Shown here one piece after another: positions 23,617 to 31,158 of a stretch of 31,158 nt of DNA; within the stretch, counting starts at the first letter, position 1; every line of letters starts with the position of its first letter. The stretch lies in assembly GCA_022385805.1 (NCBI GenBank), contig MU277815.1:1-31158 (forward strand), read 5' to 3'. Made by a program: the position numbers and the translations under genes. Under the pieces are notes generated by a model, which had not been told where the DNA came from, did not search any database, and was given only the letters and a program-made list of their open reading frames with translations. The DNA is from Pilatotrama ljubarskyi. Taxonomy: Eukaryota > Basidiomycota > Agaricomycetes > Polyporales > Polyporaceae.

Positions 23617-26600
23617 TCAGAGGTTGCTGCTGGCGCCGGCGGCGGACTCCTTCGCAACGGAGACGAGATGGAGCATGTGCTCGACGACCTCCTCGGGGGT
23701 CGTGACGTGCCATACCGCGAGCGTGCGCTTGCTGCTGTGGCCCACGGCGGTCGTGAACACGGCTTCGCGCTCGATCGCGAGGTCGACGGGCTCGTACTTC
23801 TCCGCCTCCTCCTTGCTGCCGGCGAGGAGGGTGACGGAGAGGGGTGGGTCGAGGCGCGCCTTGGTCGCGCCGTTCGGGAAGAGGAGCAAAGCACGGAACA
23901 TATCTTCATCCGTCTTGTCGTCACCTGCGCAGAAGACGAACTCGGCGTCCGGGTTGAAGTACAGGATACGCTTCACGATCTCGCCCTTGTTGACTGCGAG
24001 CGGGCGGACCTCGAGATTCTTCTTCCCAACGAGGACTAACGGACGGTATCAGTATGCGTATATGGGCATATCGGTTTATCGCGTTGCGTACCTTCGATGG
24101 GCCGCTTGCGCGCAAGGTTGTTCTCGAGGAGGTCCTGGCACTGATGGCACTGGAAGAGACTGTCGCCGACGTCAGCCATTGTAACGGGTGGAGAAATGCA
24201 TCAACGATAACTCACCCCCACTCCGGATCGGCCGAACGGTAGTGCCACGTTATCGAGCTCTTCTTGACCTCGATGTGGCTACCAGTCGTCCGCTGCATAC
24301 ATCATGATTCGTTAGCACTCATATCCGCTGATGCTTGCAGTCGGCTTACGTACCTCAGTGTAGTACTTGAAGATCTCGAGCACCTCGCTCATCCAGCTCA
24401 TGTCGAGCGATTCGGTGAAGTTCGACCACGTCGTCTGGCCCGGCTCGCGGATAAAGCCACCGTGCTCTGCCGACATGCCCAGGTTCTTGATGTGCCCGAG
24501 GTGTTGCTCGAGGAACTCGCCGTCGCGGCCCGAAATGATGTACACAACATTCCTCGGGTCGGCCGTGAGCGCCTCCAGCGCCTGGAGCGTCTCCTTCGTG
24601 GGCACGGCCGCACTCGGCACCTTGACGATCGGAGCCAGGGTACCCTGTTCGGAAAGAGTCCCGGTCAGAGCCAAACAAGTGTCCATAAGGACACAGGACG
24701 CACGTCGTAGTCAAACAGGAACAGCCGCTTCTTCGCCTTGAGATAGTGTTTCTCGAGCTCTCCCTTCGGGATAAATGGCGTCTGCCGGGCCATGTTCTGG
24801 CTGCCGAGACGTTCGAGAAGCATCTTCGTGAGCATTGCTGCCCAGGTTTGCGACGTGTGCGTCGTGACGGTCTTGTAGAGCTGCTGATGACGGCGGATCT
24901 TCTCCTCATCCGACATCGTCAGCCCCCGGTGCATGGCAGCCGCGACCTCCTGCAGACCAAGCGTGTCAGCCGCATTTCGTTTGCCTCAGCAATGGTTCAG
25001 ACGTACGCTCAGATTCCACGGGTTGATTTGGAGAGCTTCGGTCATGGTGCTTGAGATGCCCATGAACTCCGAGAGGATGAGCGGGCTCTTCTTTGTGCGC
25101 TCCTGCGAAATAACGAACTCCATCGACGTGGTGTTCATTCCGTCGCGCAGCGGAGTGATCACTCCAAGATCAGCGACAGACAACAGGGCGTAGAACTCGT
25201 CCTTCTTGATCGTCTGGTGGCTACGCACAGAGTCAGGTCAGTTTCACGGCCGTATGAAAGACGATGTAGCAGACTGAGGCTTACTAGTGGTGCACCGGGA
25301 TGAAGTCAAGGGAACCGTATTCTCCGTTGATATGCGCTACAATCTCGGAGACCTGGCGCTCCAACTTGGGCGAGTCGGTCAACGCAGGGGAGGTGACCTG
25401 AATGAGGACGACGTTCCCGATCCACTGAGGGTAATCCTGCAAGAGCTTCTCGAAAGCACGAAGCTGCACAATAAACTATGTCAGCTGCTACCCCGTACTT
25501 CGATTGCAAGCGTCCTTCACCTTCTGGACAACACCTTTGACTACATCGAGCTTGTCTCTGCCGACAATTATCTTCTTACCCTCGTACAGAGCGCGCAACG
25601 CATCAAGCTTCGGTTGAATACCGGGACGAAGGCTGCCAGACACTGAGGTTAGTCGTACCCTAACCACAGGAAGCGGGGTGCACTTACGTGTCCTTCGCCA
25701 CACGGTCCGCGTCGACACCTACGGGGCAGTAGCCGATAGCGGCAACGTGACCCTGCACGTCGATACCGCCGCGCGAGGTAACCTCGTATCCGCAGACGCG
25801 AACACACGAAGACGTGAAGTGTCTTGAGTAGGAGTACGTCTGGAAGCAGATTAGGTTTGCGCCGAGCATGCCGTCCAGGATCTCCTTCCTGCGTGGCAGG
25901 CAGCGGAAGATTTCCGAACTGGGGAAGGGAGTGTGCACAAAGAGACCGACCGCGACGTCGGGTAGGGCCTGGCGCAGAAGGGAAGGTACGAGGAGCAGAT
26001 GGTAGTCGTGTATCCAGACCATGTCACCGGGCCGATAGACCTCAGCGACGCGACGTGCGAAGGCGGCGTTGACAGCTGCGTAAGGCGCCCAGTGGGTATC
26101 TGCAGATGCGTACTCGGTCGCGACATCCTGCCAGAGAAGATAGTGGAAGAGCGGCCAGAGCGCTGTGCAAGGCAAGTCGCATCAGTACTTGGACCACCAG
26201 TGAAGTCAGAGCAGTGGAGATGAAGAAGGCGTCACTCGGCAAGCAAGTCTGCGGTATCGGTGATGTACGTAAGTGTTAAGAAGGTTCCCGTGCCACGGAA
26301 GCGCTGCGACCATACACATCAGGTATTTGCAAGGCCTCGACGCCTCAGAAAGGTCTGGAGCGATAGCAGACTGCCTCCGCGCAACACGATGCCATGGAGG
26401 GGGACCCCAGGTCCGGAGGCTTCCCGCTGGGGGCCGAAGATACGGCGAAAGAAGCGATGGACGACTAAATAGCTGCACGGGCCCCATGAAGCAGGGTACT
26501 GATGCGGCGGAAAGGGTGCGTTTCCGAGCCGTCAAGGTCGGAAATGGAAAGACTACGTCCCCCACTGACGGACAGCCGGGCTTTCCGGCGGGCGAGAGGT

Positions 26601-27287
26601 AACTAAAAGAGACTTGGACTCACTCTGCTTGCAGTAGCCGTCGTAGTGCCCGTGCGCATCCTTATCGTCGAGCCAGACAGGGACGTAGTGGATCTTCTTC
26701 CCGTCCTGGGGCTCGTCGCGAGACTTGTAGTCCTCGAGGAGGGTCTCGAGCTCCTTCTTATCGTCCTCACTGAGGGAGCTGGTGGGAAACTTGCTCGCTG
26801 AAGGGTCTGAAGGACCCGAGGCGGCCTGAGCTGCAAGGGGAGGCACGGCCGTCGAGGAGGCCTGGATGTCGCCCGTCCAGCCGACGAGAATCTGCTCGTG
26901 TGTCGCCGCCAGAGAGTCTATGCCGCTGACCATTGCAGAGTGACCGTATCTAACGGCGATGCTCCATTGTGATGGCGCGTCTTTGTCCGGCGCAGTTCCG
27001 CGTGGTGCCGGAAGTGTAGAATCAGCAGGCTCGGACTCCACGGGAGACGGTGGGATATCAGCGGCCTTGGCAGGTGGAGTTGCGGGAGGGCTGGGAATGT
27101 CTGCTGGGCGCGAGCGGCGGGCAAAAGCGCAAGTGACTGGCAGGTAATGGCATACTTGGATGATACGGCCGGAGAGGGGGATGTTCTTCTCGCGGAGGTC
27201 AGCTTCGAGCTTGTGCACCTGGGCACGAACGTCGGGAAGAGAGATGGTGTTGTCGATGGGTCTGCGTGGCTCTGCGAAGCTGTCCAT
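23617..27287 (-). CDS. TPS2: Tps2-type trehalose-6-phosphate phosphatase (GT20 plus HAD phosphatase)
   Basis: Dephosphorylates trehalose-6-phosphate to trehalose in the cytosolic trehalose synthase complex. It starts at MDSFAEPRRP and reads SGRIIQVCHYLPVT, typical of the Tps2 N-terminus. A GT20 domain follows (YVPVWLDD, HGHYDGYCKQTLWPLFHYLLW, VWIHDYHLLLVPSLLRQALP, VGLFVHTPFPSSEIFRCLP and GRDKLDVVKGVVQK; the last is Tps2-like, where Tps1 has DRLDYIKG). Next are GVITPLRDGMNTTSMEF and the C-terminal HAD phosphatase: FLFDYD/GTLAPI (catalytic DxDGT, split by an intron), VYIISGRDGEFLEQHL and FVFCAGDDKTDEDMFRAL. All joins I tested keep frame and the gene looks intact. One intron (26163-26623) is 461 nt. 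Upstream, CCCCT and CCAAT-like motifs near 27430-27500 might reflect stress control, which is weak evidence. Confidence 0.93.
26163..26623 (-). other. 461-nt intron of TPS2 with 8-bp direct repeats
   Basis: Coding text joins as GYCKQ/TLWPLFHYLL across this interval with GTGAGT donor and CACAG acceptor. It is about eight times longer than typical introns here. ACTTGGAC occurs at 26187-26194 and again at 26612-26619, near both ends, enclosing 417 bp. No terminal inverted repeat adjoins these copies. Confidence 0.75.
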
Positions 27288-28959
27288 CCTGGCGAGGGCG
27301 GGAAGGTCGGGCGAGGTGCAGGAGGGGGTGGTAGTATGGGAGGGAGAGACGAAGGACGAGAGAAAGAGGGAGCTGAGGTATAAGTAGTGGAGGGACGGCG
27401 TATCGAGTCTGCATCTCTCTCGCATTCCGCCCAATCCAGTCGTCCCAATGATGTCACGTGTGTGCGTCATCGCCCAAAACAGGCAACCCCTCCAATCAGT
27501 CCAAATCTAGACCCCGCCCTACTCACCGCCGCGCGTAGACGCCCAGCACACGTTTGCTCTCATCGATCTCCCTGAGCTTCGCGGATCCCGCCTTTTAGCT
27601 CTCTTTGTCGACCGTCACGTACGAGCCTATCTCTGCTCCTCTCGCATCCGTGGTGATCATCGCTACCGGAACATATGTGTGCATATCTCGACTAACGTCC
27701 TCTGTACAGTTGCCAAACCTGCAAGAGTTCTGCAGCAGGCCTTGCAACGCCGTACAGTATCCTCTGGTACTGCCAGTGCTATACCCAAACATGCGCTAAT
27801 TGATAATATAGCAAACACAATAGCAAGTTCGCCTTTTCACTACACAAGAGTTCTGTTCGACGCCCGATTACAGATCTACAATGCAGGCTCGTAGAGGAGC
27901 CGTCGCGTCTTCCGAAAGATACGCTTGCTCTGCTAATCCTGGACATCTGTCCTCGGGAAGACTCATCGGCGCTCATATGTTGGGCGATCATCGACACAAG
28001 AAGCCGTCTCTCGCTGATTTCTCGGGAGCAGCGCACCGTGTATATGCAATAACGGGCACCATCGACGCTACTCGCCCAGAGAAGCTGCATGTCGCCTGAT
28101 CGGCGGTGTTCAGAGCGGACGCCAACCATCGAGTTTCTCCAGCAACGATGGCACGTTCGACCCGTCCATGCAAGATACGCCGATGCTGCGCTAGTAAGTT
28201 GGTCCTAGGATGTCCTAGCTTCTCTCAGCTTCTCTCCGGTGAAAATATGCAACATCGCATCCGCTGAATCATGCCAACTGCACTCTTTGGAGGACCTTCG
28301 CCGCTCTTGAGGCTTTCTGGACCGCTGGGTGCCCGGGCCGGGGCTATGACACACCCATACACTGCTGCACTGTGAGAGAGCCGGGAGTCCGGGGGGGTAA
28401 TGTCTGGTGTCAGGGACCACTGGCTTCGGCAACTAAAGGATGATTGGGAGAGCTACGGGGCGGGCGAAGAGGTGAGAAGGCCAGGATGCGAACTTCGGGC
28501 ATGGTGGTAAATTGCTGCGAAGGGAGCAGGCCTCTGCATGGTTCTCCGTGGACGTGAGCTATACATCCTCAATTCTGTGGGTCTTGTACTTGGGATCCCG
28601 TAGACATGGAACTACAAGACATCGTCCCGCGCGAGAGATCCAGAAGCTGAGCGGCCTCCGGGTGCGTCCACGTGATCGCGTTCACGAGGGTATGTATCCC
28701 AGTGTTGGCCCAGTCTGCCCAGGGTTGCGGCGGACTTTGGGTGACTTGCGGACCGTCGAGACGCGGTCGGGGTCATCGCAGTCTGCGACTGACTTTCCCA
28801 GCACTGGATGACCTTCAGGGACGTGCGCTGATTGGCCAGAAAAAGCCACGTGATAGGCGCGAACGCGTTCTATCGGAGCCAGCGCCGTTAGTAGTAGGCA
28901 CTCTTGTACTGGTGACTGCACCATCGATAACACCGCTCGTGTATTCTTTGACCCTCACC
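27288..28959. other. Intergenic region between TPS2 and the hAT gene
   Basis: About 1.67 kb. The left part holds the TPS2 promoter; a CACGTG lies near 27457 and CCAAT motifs lie nearby. The right part should contain the hAT promoter and possibly the left end of the hAT element, which I cannot place because its partner lies beyond the window. Further CACGTG sites lie near 28669 and 28846, and a short palindrome CTAGGATGTCCTAG near 28206. No other gene is supported. Confidence 0.5.
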
Positions 28960-31158
28960 ATGTCTACAACTGCACCACTGTACACGGCGTCGCGACAGCA
29001 AGTCCAGGGAGAGCGCTCCTGGATCCGGAGCTTCTTCTATGACCATCCTGACTATATTTCTCGTGCCTCTGCGGCCTACGAGGGCGACAAGGTGAAAGTA
29101 TGGTGTAAGAAGTGTTTCGAGAAGCGTGTTGCGGATGAGATTCAGTCGGATAGTCTTAGAGGGAACCCTCGACGCTCGTCGGAGGATATCGAACGGGCTT
29201 GTATGTTTGCTCTCTCGGTATGAGGGAAACATTTGCTAAAATCCTGCAGTGTGGGCCCTGTCGAAGGAAGCGTCCCGCTCTACGCGCTGGATCCGATCAC
29301 ATATCCCCGAAATGCTCGTTCACGTTCGGAATTGTATTCTTCAGAGCCCATCTGACCGCGAAGAGGCTGGCGCAAGACACGACGGCGCAAATCTTTCCCC
29401 GCGACGCCGTCAGCGAGCCGAGGCAAGAAGAAATGCTAACACCGGTCCTCCACCGCCCTTCTCGATCCCTGCCGATCCTGCCCTCATTGTGACGGCTGCC
29501 GCTGCCGCTGCCGCCGCGTCTGCAAATGTCTTCGCACCTAATCCCAATATACCACAGTCTATGATACCATCTTCCTCCCGTCCCGCTTCAGACCTCTCCC
29601 CCCTAGTAATTCCTGGGTCGATGTTGTCGATGTCGACCCCAGCAGCCCCTCAGCACTCTCCATACTCATCATCGCTGCCTCCGGTCTCAGCAAGCCCTTC
29701 TCCAAGCCCGAGCCCGAGCTTGGCACAGGGTGTGCTTGGACTCCGCCGTAATAGCCCTGTTGAGTTCCCTTCGCCGGTTCCCTTCAAGCGTATGCGACAC
29801 GGCGGCCGCTCTCTGTCTCGTCAGAGCAGCCTTCAACCAATCGCTTCCCACCCAGCTTGGAATGAAGCCCGTCAGGCGACGTTCGAGTCCCGTCTCGCAC
29901 AGTTGACTGCGTCTTGTGGCTGGTCATTGACCTGGGTCGAGAACATCGAATGGATCGACTTTTGTGCAGACTTCATCCCACAGGCCATTGTTCCCTCCCA
30001 CAAAGTCCTCGGTAACCGTCTTATCCCTGCAGAAGTGGAGAAATTCCGCAAGTCGGCGCAGGAAGCGTGCCGTGGACGCCTTGCAACGCTGCAGTGTGAC
30101 GGCTACACAGCTCTTAACCAGCACCACCTGATAGCATTCATGATCACTGTGAATGGGAAGGTGAGTGGACGGGGGTACACTCGCACCATCTACGTGCTGA
30201 TGGACACATTAGGTCTACACAATACGTGCCTATGATACCTCTAATGAGCCGAAGACAGCCGAGAATCTCTTGAGGCGCATCTACGAGGTTCTGCGCATTG
30301 TCGAGCAGGATTGGGGTGTCACCGTCATTGCACTGACCTCGGATTGCAGTGGTGAGTCCCGTGCTGCCCGTGGCGCACTTGTCAGGGCCAGGAAGGAGCT
30401 GGTTGGTCCCGACTGCTATGCACATCAGGTATGTATCCCCACAATGCTAGCTATCGCCATGTCTGGTTTCTCATGCTCGATAGGTCAACCTTGTTGTGCG
30501 CAACTACTTTGGGAGCAAGGCACGGCTCTTCACATGTACGAAACAAGCAGATGAGCTAATCAAGTGGCTACGGAGCCGCACATACCTCCTTGCGCTACTT
30601 CGCGATATCCAGGACGGTCTTCCGGGCTTCAGCAGTCCTGCAAAGACTGTCATCCGGGGTGTTCTAACTCGTTGGACATCCCACTATCTTGCCTACCACC
30701 GTCTTCTGGAGCTATTCCCTGCGCTACAGGTCCTCTGTCATCATCCAGGTCTCTATGAGTCCGGCGACGAGGACAGTCATGCGAAGACACGCAGCATGAT
30801 CCCGATTATCCAGGATCCGCTTTTCTGGCACTCAATCACACGGTATGCTTTTCTACTGATGTCATCCAATGAAAGCCTGCTTGCTAACATGTACCTCAGA
30901 GTCAAGCTACATCTCGAGCCCCTTGCAGTTGCAGCAAATGTAACTCAGTCGAACAGCTGTCGTCTCGACGATGTTCTCATTACATTTGGTTCCCTTCTGC
31001 AATTCTTCGACTCTCTCAATGAACCAGAGGAGACCGAGATCAAGGAAGCCGTCGTCCGCAGCCTGGAGACACGCTGGAGCAAGGCCGACCAGGACGTCTT
31101 CATTGCTGCAGTTATACTCAATCCCTTCATCCGCACCCGGGCTTTCTGCACATCCCCT
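28960..31158 (+). CDS. hAT-superfamily transposase (BED-like finger, DUF659), cut by window end
   Basis: Five exons (28960-29200, 29250-30160, 30213-30428, 30484-30842, 30900 to the end) give 662 residues in frame so far. The start MSTTAPLYTASR is the first ATG of the frame. A Cys/His region (VWCKKCFEKRV ... HIPEMLVHVRNC) looks like a BED-type DNA-binding finger. A long Pro/Ser/Ala linker follows (about residues 140-260) with a poly-Ala run. The DUF659/RNase-H core shows CDGYTALNQHHLIAFMITVN (first catalytic Asp), TSDCSGESRAARGAL (second Asp) and TRWTSHYLAYHRLLEL, the conserved hAT block after the inserted helical domain. The terminal hAT dimerisation domain would lie past the window. No lesion was seen, so this may be an intact transposase. 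hAT elements make 8-bp target duplications, which cannot be tested here. Confidence 0.87.

Noticed and set aside
26163..26623. A MITE with terminal inverted repeats inside the TPS2 intron
   Set aside because: Bases adjoining the 8-bp direct repeats (CACCAGTG and, inverted, CTCTTTTAG) do not pair, so a defined MITE is not supported.
27605..27799. Short plus-strand open frame upstream of TPS2
   Set aside because: Only 64 codons, no motif, and no convincing exon partner.

Overview
The window looks like a nuclear segment of a filamentous basidiomycete, probably an Agaricomycete. It is GC-rich, its genes are split by many short introns (mostly about 48-65 nt, GT...AG), and the proteins are fungal: COPII Sec23, a Tps2-type trehalose enzyme, an MFSD5-type transporter, an SR/RRM protein and basidiomycete HNH proteins. 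I read everything by hand from the sequence; no search was run, so family names rest on motif recognition.

Left third (about 111-6782): one large DNA transposon. Two 136-bp terminal inverted repeats (113-248 and 6645-6780) start and end with TTAC...GTAA and are flanked on both sides by a TA dinucleotide, as expected for the Tc1/mariner/IS630 superfamily. Inside are an apparently intact five-exon DD34E transposase (5151-6390), an intact five-exon AT-hook protein gene (623-2615), and, in opposite orientation between them, a decayed intron-containing HSP70 gene copy (2901-5003) with several frame breaks, an internal tandem repeat and a replaced N-terminus. This 6.67-kb cargo-bearing element is the most unusual object in the window.

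Middle (8038-16016): an MFS drug:H+ antiporter-like gene (-) with many introns and one doubtful junction, then SEC23 (-) and an MFSD5/molybdate-transporter-like gene (+), which are divergent and share a 328-bp promoter region. 16310-17630 is a decayed or badly resolved HNH-nuclease-domain gene (+).

Right part (18985-27287): a single-pass membrane protein with a predicted extracellular beta-sandwich-like domain (+), a three-RRM SR/RGG protein of Gbp2/Hrb1 type (+), and a complete Tps2-type trehalose-6-phosphate phosphatase (-) convergent with it. The window ends in a second transposon gene, a hAT-superfamily transposase (28960 to the window end, incomplete). The core part is ordinary housekeeping; it is bracketed by two different class II transposons.
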